Source: CAZKAP01 sp964550895
GTDB taxonomy: Bacteria; Bacteroidota; Bacteroidia; Flavobacteriales; Flavobacteriaceae
Reading direction: 5' to 3'
Assembly: GCA_964550895.1 (NCBI GenBank)
Contig: CAZKAP010000013.1
Span: 1 to 64,000, forward strand
Length of the DNA: 64,000 bases
The translations under genes and the position numbers were made by a program. The notes beneath the pieces are model-generated. The model was not told where the DNA came from. It saw nothing but the letters and a program-made list of their open reading frames with translations, and did no database searches. Of this stretch, positions 33,043 through 41,922 are shown one piece after another; position 1 is the first letter of the stretch, and every line of letters starts with the position of its first letter.

Positions 33043-33927
33043 CTAATGAAATTCCCCGAAGAGATCGGAAGCCTCATTATAGGCAGACTCGAAGGCGGGC
33101 ATTCTGAGTTCGAATGGAATTCCCGCACTCTCCAGGTAGGTGATAACCTTCTCCGTGGGCATGTTCCCGGTGAGTTCGTCCCGGGCCATGGGGCAGCCTC
33201 CATACCCCTGTATGGCAGAATCCACTCGACGGCATCCCGATTCACACGCGGCACGTATCTTCTCGTGTGCATCCCTGGGGTTGCTGTGCAGATGAACCCC
33301 GATTTCCAGGTCGGGATAGGCCGGTACCAGGGTCCTGATCAACTGTCTGATCACCTCGGGGGTGCCGGCTCCTATGGTATCGGATACGCTGACGATCCGG
33401 GCCCCCAAACCCCTGATCCTATCCGTGTACTCCGCTACGATTTCCGGACTCCATGGGTCTCCATAGGGATTCCCGAAAGCCATACTGAGGTAGGTCACCA
33501 CCTCCTTGCCTGAGCGCTGCGCGATCTCGAAGATTTCGGCCAGTATGTCCAACGATTGACCTATGGTCTTATGGGTGTTCCGCATCTGAAAGTTCTCAGA
33601 TACCGAAAGCGGGTATCCCAGGTAATCAATTTCCGGGTGTTCAGCGGCTGCCACTGCCCCCCGGACATTAGCGACTATGGCCAGCAGACGGGTTTCCGAG
33701 TTGTCGAGGGAAAGACCGGCCAACACTTCGGCCGTATCCCGCATCTGGGGAATCGCCTTCGGGGATACAAAGCTACCGAAATCGAGGGTGTGAAACCCAC
33801 AGCGCAATAGGGCATTGAGGTAGCGAATCTTCCGATCGGTAGGTATAAAGGCCTTAATCCCCTGCATGGCGTCACGGGGACATTCTATCAGATGCATGAC
33901 CTGGGGTGGATGTTGAGTTGCCTTCAT
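33043..33927 (-). CDS. Hydroxymethylglutaryl-CoA lyase family protein
   Basis: A TIM-barrel lyase (294 residues) that splits HMG-CoA into acetoacetate and acetyl-CoA at the end of leucine breakdown. Family traits: LIECPRDAMQGIKAFIPTDRKI (E-x-x-R-D/P-x-x-Q), FGSFVSPKAIPQM, VSDTIGAGTP (metal Asp region), GVHLHSNP (HxH metal site) and IQGYGGCPMA with the catalytic Cys. The start is fixed by a four-base ATGA overlap with the stop of the upstream LysE gene, so both are co-translated. A role beyond leucine catabolism is possible because related HMGL-like proteins act on other acyl-CoAs. Confidence 0.92.
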   Translation of the reverse strand: MKATQHPPQVMHLIECPRDAMQGIKAFIPTDRKIRYLNALLRCGFHTLDFGSFVSPKAIPQMRDTAEVLAGLSLDNSETRLLAIVANVRGAVAAAEHPEIDYLGYPLSVSENFQMRNTHKTIGQSLDILAEIFEIAQRSGKEVVTYLSMAFGNPYGDPWSPEIVAEYTDRIRGLGARIVSVSDTIGAGTPEVIRQLIRTLVPAYPDLEIGVHLHSNPRDAHEKIRAACESGCRRVDSAIQGYGGCPMARDELTGNMPTEKVITYLESAGIPFELRMPAFESAYNEASDLFGEFH

Positions 33928-34538
33928 TCCAGCCATAAAAATACGACTACCAGCAGAAAGACCCCGATCTGCACATAACGGAAACCCCTGGACCACCGTT
34001 CCACCCGAAACCATTTCGAGAGTCTGCTGCCACCCAGTGCGATGCCTCCGAATACGAGCAGGGTAACGGCCATGAATACCAAGCCGAGTACGATAAACTG
34101 AATATAGTTGCTGAGCGTATCGCTGAAGAGGAACCCGGGGAAGAACGAAAGGAAGAAGATACCAACTTTGGGATTCAGCACATTCATCAGGAATCCGGTG
34201 CGGAGCATAAACAGGTGCGAGCCCTCTTTGCCTTCCTGTTCAACGGGAGTAGGACCGTCATCTGCGGTCAGGAGGAGGTATGCCAGGTAGAGCATATACA
34301 GCGTTCCGAATACCCTCAGCAGTACGGCCAGCGAAGGCATACGCTCCATGAGGGTAGCCACACCGAGCACGACCCAGGTCGTATGAACCGCACACCCCAG
34401 TACCAGTCCCAAAACTATAAACAGTCCTTTACGTGCCCCGTAGCGCATGCTCTGAACCAGGACAAAAGTATTATCCGGGCCCGGAGCGAGTGCTAACAGG
34501 GTACTGAACAACACGAAGGAACCGATTTCCAACCCCAT
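33924..34538 (-). CDS. LysE/RhtB family amino-acid exporter
   Basis: A 204-residue inner-membrane exporter with six predicted helices. Hallmarks: the N-terminal ALAPGPDNTFVL (family GPxxxxV motif), YGARKGLFIVLGLVLGCAVHTTWVVLG, and the middle GFLMNVLNPKVGIFFLSFFP (N-P-K motif). Substrate amino acid is not evident. Expressed with the HMG-CoA lyase via a four-base overlap. A one-mismatch -7 element (TAACTTTA) lies just upstream. Confidence 0.92.
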   Translation of the reverse strand: MGLEIGSFVLFSTLLALAPGPDNTFVLVQSMRYGARKGLFIVLGLVLGCAVHTTWVVLGVATLMERMPSLAVLLRVFGTLYMLYLAYLLLTADDGPTPVEQEGKEGSHLFMLRTGFLMNVLNPKVGIFFLSFFPGFLFSDTLSNYIQFIVLGLVFMAVTLLVFGGIALGGSRLSKWFRVERWSRGFRYVQIGVFLLVVVFLWLE

Positions 34539-34660
34539 AATTATGCAATTATATCAGTAAAGTTAGTACGGACCGGCTGCGATCTAGGCCCGATACCACC
34601 TTAAATCGTCAAACTATCAGTACCTTCACCACACTCAAAAAACCTAAACCATAAGTATTT

Positions 34661-35155
34661 ATGAAAAAAATGTATGTATGTACGGCGCTGCTAACGGCTC
34701 TGGCGTTCACTTCCTGTGATCAACTGCCCGGCGAAAGTACCAAACCCGACCTGGATCAGATTAAGTCCGATATACAGGCTCTGGAGGACGAATTCGCCCG
34801 GGCACTTATAGATAAGGATGCCGAAGCTATAGCTGCCCTGTACGCCGAGGATATGATCGTCCTGCCCAACGAAAAACCGATGATGGACTCCAAGGAAGAG
34901 ATGCTGGCCGATATGAAAAAGGATTTTGCCGAAGATTCCACCCGACTGAATATTCGGTTCGAGGTTCTGGACGTAATGGCCGAAGACGACCTGGTAATCG
35001 AAACAGGCAAGAGCGTAAGCACTTTGGCTGATGGCAAGGAACGTGAGGGAAAGTATTTGGTTGTCTGGAAGAAAACCGGAGACACCTATAAAGTCCTTCG
35101 TGACATTGGCAACAGCAACCAGTCCAATTGCGACTCCGATACGAAGGAAGACTGA
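34661..35155 (+). CDS. Lipoprotein with SnoaL/DUF4440-like domain
   Basis: A 164-residue lipoprotein: signal MKKMYVCTALLTALAFTSC with a lipobox Cys at residue 19, then a cystatin-like NTF2/SnoaL fold (about 35-150) visible as ALEDEFARALIDKDAEAIAALYAEDMIVLPNE, DLVIETGKSV and GKYLVVWKKTGDTYKVLRD. Proteins of this group bind small ligands or steroids, or serve as immunity or scaffold modules; function here unknown. It ends in a convergent arrangement with the S9 peptidase gene, sharing the bidirectional terminator at 35233-35262. Confidence 0.85.
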   Translation: MKKMYVCTALLTALAFTSCDQLPGESTKPDLDQIKSDIQALEDEFARALIDKDAEAIAALYAEDMIVLPNEKPMMDSKEEMLADMKKDFAEDSTRLNIRFEVLDVMAEDDLVIETGKSVSTLADGKEREGKYLVVWKKTGDTYKVLRDIGNSNQSNCDSDTKED

Positions 35156-35232
35156 GATTGCGAGGATGAGTAATAGTGCGATTGAACCCACCATAAGAAA
35201 GGTGGTTAGCACGCACAAGCTATTAACTAAAT

Positions 35233-35262
35233 AAGCCGCCTCGATAGGTATCGAGGCGGCTT
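35233..35262. terminator. Bidirectional terminator hairpin
   Basis: AAGCCGCCTCGATA (35233-35246) and TATCGAGGCGGCTT (35249-35262) form a perfect 14-base stem. It lies between two convergent genes. T-rich sequence flanks the right side (for the + strand) and A-rich the left (Ts on the minus strand), so it can stop both transcripts. Confidence 0.85.
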
Positions 35263-35273
35263 CATTTTAGTTG

Positions 35274-38048
35274 TTATTTTCCGGACTCCTGCTCCAGGAG
35301 CTCGTAGCCCTGACGGATTCCCTTTTCCTTTGCGGGTACACCGCGCTTCATCCAAACAGGAAGTGGCTGATCCATCAGATAGTGATCGAAAAACTGGGCC
35401 AGGCGAATGTTAAAATCCTTCCGGTTCTGTCGCTTAAGTGGCCAGTGAGGCTCCCCGTTGTAGTTGAGGAACCAGGATGGCTTACCCAGCCTTCGCAGGC
35501 TGACGAAGAATTCTATACCCTGATACCAGGGGACGTGGCCGTCTTCGTCATTATGCATGATCAGTAGCGGGGTTTGAATCTTATCTATGTTGAAGATGGG
35601 CGAATTCTCCACGTAACGCATAGGGTATTCCCAGGGGGTACCGCCAATCCGGCTCTGGGTGTGCTCGTACTGAAACTGCCGGCTCAGACCGGTCCACCAG
35701 CGTATACCCCCGTAGGCACTAATCATATTCGGTACCGGTGCACCGGCTTCTGCAGCCCGGAACATATTGGTTTTGGTTACCAGGTAGGCGATCTGATACC
35801 CTCCCCAGCTATGTCCCTGTACACCGATTCGATCCTTATCGACAAAGCCCTTATCGATCAGTGAAGTAATTCCGGGGATTACGCAATTGTAGGCACTCTC
35901 ACCGGGATAGCCCGTGCGGTAATACACATCAGGATTGAAAATCAGGTACCCCCTACTCGCGTAAAACGAGTAGTTAATCGTCGATCTCCCCGGGGAGGGA
36001 GCTCGGTGACTGTGAAGCCTGTCCGAACTCTTCTCGTAAAAATTAACGATCATGGGATACTTACGGGACGGATCGAAATCTTCCGGTTTGACGAGCATGC
36101 CTCTAAGCGGCCGACCGTCAAGGGAAGTCCACTCCACTAGTTCGATGGTCCCCCACCTGTAGTCCGCTTGTTGGGGATTGGCGTCACTTACCTGAGCGGA
36201 GGTGCGCAGTCCGTCCTCACTGATGTGCAGGTTGGGGAATTCCCTGAAAGATTCCCGGGTAAACATATATACTTCCGCACCTCTGGCCTTCACGGGACGG
36301 CCGAAGCGGTACGCGCCTTCCATTATCTGGCTAACCCGTCCGGAAGACGGCTCCAATCGGGCATATCCACTACTCTTGCTGGATTCATCGAAGGTTGTCA
36401 GCAGCCAGGGACGATTGGGATCGAGGCTGCGCTCATCCGGATCCTCTTTTACATAGCGGTAAACCGTTCGGCTTTCCCTGCCCCGGGTAAGGCGTCTGGA
36501 AATACCCGAATCCGGATCGAACATCCACAGGTCATAACGGTCGTAGAGGATGAGGGCACCGTCTTTTTCGGTCCAACCGGCGGCTCCATAGGAACTGGGA
36601 GGACTGGGAGTATCGTGCAACTCGTTGTAGAAAACGCTTCCCCGGGTAAGGGGCACATAGGAATCCTTGCGGATATTGTAGGCGAACCAGAGGCTATCCG
36701 TGGTGCTATAGCCGTATGCATATTGGCCTTTAGGGCTCAGTCGTACCCGTCCTGCAACCTGGCTGAGTATTTTCTTTCGACTACCGTCGCTCAGGTCGAC
36801 CAGGGCATAATCTGCCGCCCTCCAACCCAGCCACTGGCTCTCCAGCAGATACGGAGTCTCGTTCTTCAACAGGGCATGGGAACCGTTGCCATCCCCGGTG
36901 ATTTCGGCCTCGGGATATTCCTCCGTCGCAAGTCGCACGATCTTGCCGGAACTCAGGTTAAGGACGCAGCGGTATGCCGCCACGGTGTCGTTCTTGAGCT
37001 GCATCTCCTGTACGGTGTACAAGCGGGGTTCGTCATAGGTCCATACCTCCACCCGGGCGATCTCCTCATCGAGCAAGGAGGTATCCTGATAAACCCGGGG
37101 ACGGGCCAGACCGAAATACATGCGGCCTTCGTCTTCAGAAAAACCTATGGGATCGTGCACCGAGGCCCTCAGGCCATCGATGCCGGTCTCCGCTCCCAGC
37201 GCCAGTCGCCCCTTTTTCATGCGGTCCTTCCAGTAGTAAAGTCGTGTCGGACGCTCCCTGACCCGTGTCGTATCCAGGTCGGCAACGAAACCGAGAACGG
37301 ATCCCGAATCGCTGAAGTTGGCCTGATAGTATTTCGCCTTTTTTCCTTCGTGCACGGCTACGGTTTCGCCCTTCTCCAGATCGATCACATACAGGCCAGA
37401 CGGGTCGTCGGATGAATTCCCGGTACTCGTATAGGCCAGCTTTTTTCCTTTTTTGGCGAAGGTATACGCCGTAACATACCTGAGCGTGTCTTCCTTACCT
37501 GATCGCAATTCCCTCAAGACCAAATGATAGCCGTTCTCCTTACCGGGTTTCTTCCCGTTGGCACTGTCCTTTTTCTGTTCCTTATCCACCGGGGCAGAAT
37601 CGAACTGATAGGCGAGATAACCCCCCCATTTTTCAGGTAAGGCATACGATTTTATACGGGGGATTCTGGTCAGTTTTCCGGCACCCAGGTCGAAGATTCC
37701 CAGGCTGTCCATAGGCAAATCCTTCTTCTTTACCCTGCGGCGCTTCATCTCCTTCACGCTGTCCTTCCATGCCCGAATCGCGAAAACCGCATGCCGGGAA
37801 TCGTAACTGAATGTACCCCGGCCGGCCCGCGGGTATTCCAAAAGCAGATTTCCGTCCCGGGATTTCAGCTTGAGGAACTGATCGCCCTCACCCCGCTCCA
37901 GACTGTACATAAGATAGTTTCCATCGGCCGATAGCACGGGGGACTCTATGGTGTTCCAGATATCGAAATCAGGGTGATCGAGGACCTTCTTCTGGCCCAC
38001 TAAGGTACTGGCTGCCAGCAGCAATACCACACTTAAGCGTACATTCAT
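35274..38048 (-). CDS. S9 family serine peptidase (prolyl oligopeptidase type), exported
   Basis: A 924-residue exported peptidase. Signal peptide MNVRLSVVLLLAASTLVGQ, then a long beta-propeller-like region (about 30-620, with LSADGNYLMYS and similar repeats) that gates access, then an alpha/beta-hydrolase domain (about 660-910). The catalytic Ser is in GHSWGGYQ, the Asp in NDEDGHVPW, the His in GEPHWPL. Cuts peptides, often after Pro or Ala, in the periplasm; a nutritional or quality-control role is likely. A one-mismatch -7 element (TATATTTA) lies in the upstream gap. Confidence 0.93.
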   Translation of the reverse strand: MNVRLSVVLLLAASTLVGQKKVLDHPDFDIWNTIESPVLSADGNYLMYSLERGEGDQFLKLKSRDGNLLLEYPRAGRGTFSYDSRHAVFAIRAWKDSVKEMKRRRVKKKDLPMDSLGIFDLGAGKLTRIPRIKSYALPEKWGGYLAYQFDSAPVDKEQKKDSANGKKPGKENGYHLVLRELRSGKEDTLRYVTAYTFAKKGKKLAYTSTGNSSDDPSGLYVIDLEKGETVAVHEGKKAKYYQANFSDSGSVLGFVADLDTTRVRERPTRLYYWKDRMKKGRLALGAETGIDGLRASVHDPIGFSEDEGRMYFGLARPRVYQDTSLLDEEIARVEVWTYDEPRLYTVQEMQLKNDTVAAYRCVLNLSSGKIVRLATEEYPEAEITGDGNGSHALLKNETPYLLESQWLGWRAADYALVDLSDGSRKKILSQVAGRVRLSPKGQYAYGYSTTDSLWFAYNIRKDSYVPLTRGSVFYNELHDTPSPPSSYGAAGWTEKDGALILYDRYDLWMFDPDSGISRRLTRGRESRTVYRYVKEDPDERSLDPNRPWLLTTFDESSKSSGYARLEPSSGRVSQIMEGAYRFGRPVKARGAEVYMFTRESFREFPNLHISEDGLRTSAQVSDANPQQADYRWGTIELVEWTSLDGRPLRGMLVKPEDFDPSRKYPMIVNFYEKSSDRLHSHRAPSPGRSTINYSFYASRGYLIFNPDVYYRTGYPGESAYNCVIPGITSLIDKGFVDKDRIGVQGHSWGGYQIAYLVTKTNMFRAAEAGAPVPNMISAYGGIRWWTGLSRQFQYEHTQSRIGGTPWEYPMRYVENSPIFNIDKIQTPLLIMHNDEDGHVPWYQGIEFFVSLRRLGKPSWFLNYNGEPHWPLKRQNRKDFNIRLAQFFDHYLMDQPLPVWMKRGVPAKEKGIRQGYELLEQESGK

Positions 38049-38093
38049 GATGCTGTTTTGAAAGCACTAAATATACGGGAAACAGGGAAAGGC

Positions 38094-39173
38094 TTAACCC
38101 GGCTCTCCTTCCGCAACCGGCTCGGAACTGTGCTCGGGCAGCCCCTTCAGTATCCGGGAAACCATAGCCGGCCCCTCATACACGAAACCGGTATACACCT
38201 GTACAAGCCGTGCCCCGGCATCAATTTTCTCCTGAGCATCCTGTGCAGCGGCTATACCACCGACTCCAACCAGGGCTATACTGCCACCCGTTTCCTGTTG
38301 CAGGAACTGAAGCACCTGGGTGCTTCGATCCCTGAGTGGCTTTCCGCTCAGGCCTCCGCTTTCGCCCGGGTCGGAATGGAGTACGGACCGGTCTGTAGTC
38401 GTGTTGGTTGCTATGATACCATTGATTCCGGTTTCACTGACGGCGTCAACCACGTCCCTGAGTTCGTTTTCGTTCAGGTCCGGGGCGATCTTCAGCAGTA
38501 TGGGGCGTTCCGGCACCCCGTGCTGTTGGGCGTATTCCTTTCCCTTGGAGCGCAGGTGCCTCAGCAGGGCAGTCAGGGGCCCTTTCTCCTGCAGGTCCCG
38601 GAGCCCCGGTGTATTGGGTGAGCTCACGTTGACCGTAAAGAAATCCACCAGGGAATACAGGGTGTCCATACAGAGCAGGTAGTCGAGCGATGCCCTGTCG
38701 TTTGGCGTAATTTTATTCTTGCCTATGTTTCCCCCGATGAGCATGCGAGATTCCGGATAACGGCTCCTGAAATCCTTAAGCCTTCGCGCCATATCCAGTA
38801 CGCCGTCGTTATTGAATCCCATACGGTTGATAAGGGCCCGATCCGCTACCAGTCGAAATAGCCGTGGCCGCTTATTGCCTTCCTGCGCCTTGGGGGTAAC
38901 CGTCCCCACTTCCACAAAACCGAATCCCAGTTCGTCCCATACCCTGAGCAGGCGGGCATCTTTATCGAATCCGGCCGCCAACCCCACCGGATTGATAAAG
39001 GACAGTCCGAAGGCATGCACGGGGCGGACGATTTGGGCACGGCTCGTCCAGAACCAACCCAGCGCCCGTGTCAGCCTCAGGGCCTGCACCAGACCCAGGA
39101 GCCTGAAGGCTATAGTATGCGCCGTTTCGGGTGGAAAGAGAAATAGGATCGGTCTCAGGAAAGATCGGTACAT
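38094..39173 (-). CDS. pyrD: Dihydroorotate dehydrogenase (quinone), class 2
   Basis: Oxidises dihydroorotate to orotate at the inner membrane using quinone, in pyrimidine synthesis (359 residues). Class 2 features: an amphipathic N-terminal extension for membrane binding (YRSFLRPILFLFPPETAHTIAF), NPVGLAAGFDKDARLL, NRMGFNNDG and the catalytic Ser in NVSSPNTPGLRDLQ, plus GVGGI FMN-phosphate loop and a C-terminal block GGLSGKPL. An exact -7 element at 39188-39195 precedes the ATG by 14 bases. Probably monocistronic. Confidence 0.97.
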   Translation of the reverse strand: MYRSFLRPILFLFPPETAHTIAFRLLGLVQALRLTRALGWFWTSRAQIVRPVHAFGLSFINPVGLAAGFDKDARLLRVWDELGFGFVEVGTVTPKAQEGNKRPRLFRLVADRALINRMGFNNDGVLDMARRLKDFRSRYPESRMLIGGNIGKNKITPNDRASLDYLLCMDTLYSLVDFFTVNVSSPNTPGLRDLQEKGPLTALLRHLRSKGKEYAQQHGVPERPILLKIAPDLNENELRDVVDAVSETGINGIIATNTTTDRSVLHSDPGESGGLSGKPLRDRSTQVLQFLQQETGGSIALVGVGGIAAAQDAQEKIDAGARLVQVYTGFVYEGPAMVSRILKGLPEHSSEPVAEGEPG

Positions 39174-39187
39174 GAAAGCGGTTTGGG

Positions 39188-39195
39188 CAAAATTA
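39188..39195 (-). promoter_or_regulatory. -7 promoter element TAATTTTG before pyrD
   Basis: Exact minus-strand TAnnTTTG 14 bases before the pyrD ATG. Confidence 0.6.
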
Positions 39196-39215
39196 GCAAG
39201 TCTGAGCGAGGAAAT

Positions 39216-39647
39216 TTACTTGCTGTCCTTCTTCTTTTTTTTCGGCCTGCGCGCAAAAAGGGGACTGCGCTTGACCTTATTGCAGAGGTTGATATAGCGG
39301 TTGTACTGCTCATCGTCGAACTGTTCGAGCAACTTGCGATCCACGTTGCGAACGTTCATCTGCATGCTGTCTATGATGGAACGGTACTCAAACGACATGA
39401 CCAGCAGGTCTTCGGGTGCGCTCTGTTCATGCAAGAGCAGCATGTATCGTGCCCGGTCTTCGAGCATCTTATTGAGAAAGCTGAGTTCGGCACTGAGGTT
39501 TTCCAGGGATTCCCGTTGTAAACTGTCGAGTTCGAAAACCTCAACTATGATGCTGTTCGTGCCTGAGCCCACGCACAGATAGCAGTCTTCCTGGCCCCAG
39601 AGCACGGCCCAGAAAAATAACCCCCCCAAAAGAAATGAAGTTCTCAT
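39216..39647 (-). CDS. Exported helical protein of unknown function
   Basis: A 143-residue protein with a signal peptide (MRTSFLLGGLFFWAVLWGQ), a short Cys-containing start of the mature chain (EDCYLCVG), then a long charged helix with coiled-coil character (about 45-120, LENLSAELSFLNKMLEDRA...) and a Lys-rich C-terminus (RRPKKKKKDSK). I do not recognise a family. It lies immediately upstream of pyrD on the same strand, with only 42 bases between the end of this gene and the start of pyrD. Confidence 0.72.
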   Translation of the reverse strand: MRTSFLLGGLFFWAVLWGQEDCYLCVGSGTNSIIVEVFELDSLQRESLENLSAELSFLNKMLEDRARYMLLLHEQSAPEDLLVMSFEYRSIIDSMQMNVRNVDRKLLEQFDDEQYNRYINLCNKVKRSPLFARRPKKKKKDSK

Positions 39648-39705
39648 GTTCCCGTTATGTTTAAATTTAGAGCTTTGGAGTGAGTCGCTCGTAAAAATAG
39701 GATAA

Positions 39706-40971
39706 ATGGAACAAAAATTTGACCAATCACCCTATAAGGATCAATTACTTAGGCGTTTCCTGAGCTATGTGGAGATCGATTCCAGCAGTGACCCCTATTC
39801 CCGCTCATCGCCGAGTTCGGCTGCCCAGAAGAACCTCTCCAAGAAACTGGTCATGGACCTGTACGAAATCGGAATGGAACATGTTACCGTGGATATCAAC
39901 GGGTATATCATGGCCACCTTACCGGCGAATACGCGGAGCCGGGTTCCCGCCATCGGCTTTATAGCCAATTACGACACCACCCCGGATATTCCGAGCATAG
40001 GTAAAAATTACCGTATCCTTGAATCATACGACGGACAGGACATCGCACTCAATGAACACAATCCGGAGCTCAGGCTCTCCCCTGAGGAGTTTCCCGAATT
40101 AAACCATTACCAGGGACACACCCTGGTGACTTCGGACGGGACCAGCATACTCGGAGCGGATGGAAAGGCCGGGCTCGCCGAGATCATCACGGCCATGGAG
40201 CTGCTCAAAAACCAGAACGACCTGAAGCACGGACCGATACGAATAGCCTTCGCTCCGGACGAAGAGATCGGACGGGGCTCACGACACTTCGACCTCGACT
40301 CCTTCGGTGCGGAATGGGCCTATTTCATGAAGGGTTCGGGCCTGGGTGAATTGCAGTACGAGAGCTTCAACGCCGCTGAGGCGCGGATTACGGTCCGGGG
40401 AAGGAAGTCGCATACCGGTTTCGCCCGGGGTCAGATGGTCAATGCCGGTCGTCTCGCCCTTGAATTCCTGCAATTGCTGCCCCAGGAAGAAATTCCGGAA
40501 CTGACCTCGGGCAATGAGGGATTCTTTCACCTGTCCGAGATTACGGGCGGGATCGAACAGGCGAAGCTCGTCGTTCAGGTAAGGGACCATGACCGGGGAC
40601 AGTTCGAGGCCCGGAAAAAGCTCCTTACCCACTTTATCGACCGGATGAATGAGGAGTATCCCGAAGCCTTCCAGCTGGACATTCAGGACTTGTACTTCAA
40701 CATGCTGGATGCCATAGAGCCCCATATGCATATGGTGGAAGCCGCCGCCCGTTCCATGGTAGCCATGGGCATTAAACCACTGGTGCGACCTGTCCGGGGC
40801 GGGAATCTTTCCGTCGATCTGAGCCGGCAGGGATTACCCTGCATCTCCTTGTTTACCGGCGGGCACAATTTTAGCGGCCCCTTCGAGTACATATCCCTGA
40901 ACAGCATGGAAAAGGCCGTTCAGGTCATCAGCAGGATAGCCACCTTCACGGAAAAGAACCACAGAAATTGA
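39706..40971 (+). CDS. Peptidase T-like protein lacking metal ligands (probable pseudoenzyme)
   Basis: A 421-residue M20 protein clearly homologous to tripeptidase PepT along its whole length: ITAMELLKN..., GADGKAGLAEI (150-160), PDEEIGRGS (184-192), SHTGFARGQMVNA (235-247), GGHNFSGPFEY (385-395). But three zinc-site positions that are invariant in active PepT are changed: His of A-H-x-D is Asn88 (ANYD), the Asp of the D-G-G motif is Lys209 (FMKGSGLGE), and the late His of N-F-H-G is Ser390. Asp90, Asp152 and Glu186/187 remain. The frame is intact, so this looks like a conserved non-catalytic paralog. Divergent from the small exported protein gene. Confidence 0.85.
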   Translation: MEQKFDQSPYKDQLLRRFLSYVEIDSSSDPYSRSSPSSAAQKNLSKKLVMDLYEIGMEHVTVDINGYIMATLPANTRSRVPAIGFIANYDTTPDIPSIGKNYRILESYDGQDIALNEHNPELRLSPEEFPELNHYQGHTLVTSDGTSILGADGKAGLAEIITAMELLKNQNDLKHGPIRIAFAPDEEIGRGSRHFDLDSFGAEWAYFMKGSGLGELQYESFNAAEARITVRGRKSHTGFARGQMVNAGRLALEFLQLLPQEEIPELTSGNEGFFHLSEITGGIEQAKLVVQVRDHDRGQFEARKKLLTHFIDRMNEEYPEAFQLDIQDLYFNMLDAIEPHMHMVEAAARSMVAMGIKPLVRPVRGGNLSVDLSRQGLPCISLFTGGHNFSGPFEYISLNSMEKAVQVISRIATFTEKNHRN

Positions 40972-40987
40972 AACTCCCGAAATGAAC

Positions 40988-41025
40988 CACCCCCGGTCTG
41001 GCCGCATGCGGCCAGACCGGGGGTG
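40988..41025. terminator. Perfect 38-base palindrome between convergent genes
   Basis: CACCCCCGGTCTGGCCGCA (40988-41006) is followed immediately by its exact reverse complement (41007-41025). It lies 17 bases after the peptidase-T-like stop and ahead of the yajC stop. It is most likely a bidirectional terminator, although T-runs on both sides are weak. Confidence 0.65.
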
Positions 41026-41053
41026 AAATGTTTTCTTATATCGTTCTCCAGCC

Positions 41054-41350
41054 TTAATTCCCTGTTTTCTCGGCGGGCTTGTTGAGTCTTGAGCTCAGTT
41101 CCATAGATATGGCCGACTTGTCGAAGCGCAGTTTACCGGCCATAGTTTCGAGCACACAGGTCTGGTCCTTCTCATTAATCTCGAGTACCTTTCCATGCAT
41201 CCCGCTCTTGGTCACGACCCTGTCTCCCTTCTTGAGCTCCTGTCCAAACTTCTTTTCCTGTTTTTGTCGCCTGATCTGGGGTTGCAGTATGAAAAAATAC
41301 ATGACCACAACCATGGCTATCAGGAAGCCGTACTGTTGAAAAAACTCCAT
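41054..41350 (-). CDS. yajC: Preprotein translocase subunit YajC
   Basis: A 98-residue single-pass inner-membrane protein, accessory to SecDF in Sec export. The N-terminal helix (LIAMVVVMYFFIL) is followed by the diagnostic cytoplasmic motif QPQIRRQKQEKKF and GDRVVTKSGMHGKV. Third gene of a leftward operon after nusB and the DUF1573 lipoprotein, a combination common in Bacteroidota. Confidence 0.96.
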   Translation of the reverse strand: MEFFQQYGFLIAMVVVMYFFILQPQIRRQKQEKKFGQELKKGDRVVTKSGMHGKVLEINEKDQTCVLETMAGKLRFDKSAISMELSSRLNKPAEKTGN

Positions 41351-41373
41351 AGTTTATTTGCTTGGGGGTCCTG

Positions 41374-41832
41374 CTAGCTATCTCCTGCGGCCTCGACAAA
41401 GGCCTTAATGGTCAGCTGCTGGGAACCTTCGTACGTATTATTCATTATGGTCACGGATTTGCTCACCTGGTTCTTGCCGCTTCCATTGAATCGAACCACG
41501 ATTTCGGATTTCTCTCCGGGAGCTATGGGCTCACTGGGTACTTTAGGGGTCGTACACCCACAGGATGTCTTGGTGTCCGTAATAATCAGAGGGGCCTTGC
41601 CCGTATTGGTGAATTCGAAAGTATATTCCTGAGGGGTATTCTGCTGAATGCGCCCAAAGTCGTGTTCGGTTTTCTCGAAGGTCATCACTGGGACGTTCTT
41701 CTGGGCGTTGTCCCGGGACTCGGCCAGGGCCACTTTGGATTCCTGTACTTTTTCCGAGGCGCTCTGCTTACAGGACGCTAAGGTCAGCACTGCCAGCATG
41801 GCAAAGGCAGCTGATTTTAATAGACTGTGCAT
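41374..41832 (-). CDS. DUF1573 lipoprotein
   Basis: A 152-residue lipoprotein: signal MHSLLKSAAFAMLAVLTLASC with a lipobox, an Ala/Lys-rich linker, then the DUF1573 Ig-like domain (about 50-145) with HDFGRIQQNTPQEYTFEFTNTG, the SCGCTTP Cys pair, EIVVRFNGSGK. The fold resembles ASH/MSP chaperone-like domains; function unknown. Start at MHSLLKS is favoured because a one-mismatch -7 element (TATTTTTA, 41853-41860) overlaps a longer in-frame start. Operon partner of nusB and yajC. Confidence 0.88.
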   Translation of the reverse strand: MHSLLKSAAFAMLAVLTLASCKQSASEKVQESKVALAESRDNAQKNVPVMTFEKTEHDFGRIQQNTPQEYTFEFTNTGKAPLIITDTKTSCGCTTPKVPSEPIAPGEKSEIVVRFNGSGKNQVSKSVTIMNNTYEGSQQLTIKAFVEAAGDS

Positions 41833-41922
41833 AATCGTTTTTTTTCGAGGCATAAAAATAGTGGATTATCGCGATATAGGCACACCCCTAACCGCTTTTG
41901 GCCCCGATTCGGGTCTGCGCCT

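Noticed and set aside
34691..35218. Antisense frame over the DUF4440-type lipoprotein starting with a hydrophobic stretch
   Set aside because: The hydrophobic start arises from antisense reading of the tail and spacer; the sense frame has a lipobox and family pattern.
36168..37415. Long frame opposite the S9 peptidase (415 codons)
   Set aside because: Antisense to a gene with clear catalytic motifs; no recognisable protein.
39706..40971. Classifying the peptidase-T-like gene as a pseudogene
   Set aside because: The frame is full length with no stop or frameshift and normal composition, so loss of metal ligands looks like functional change rather than decay.
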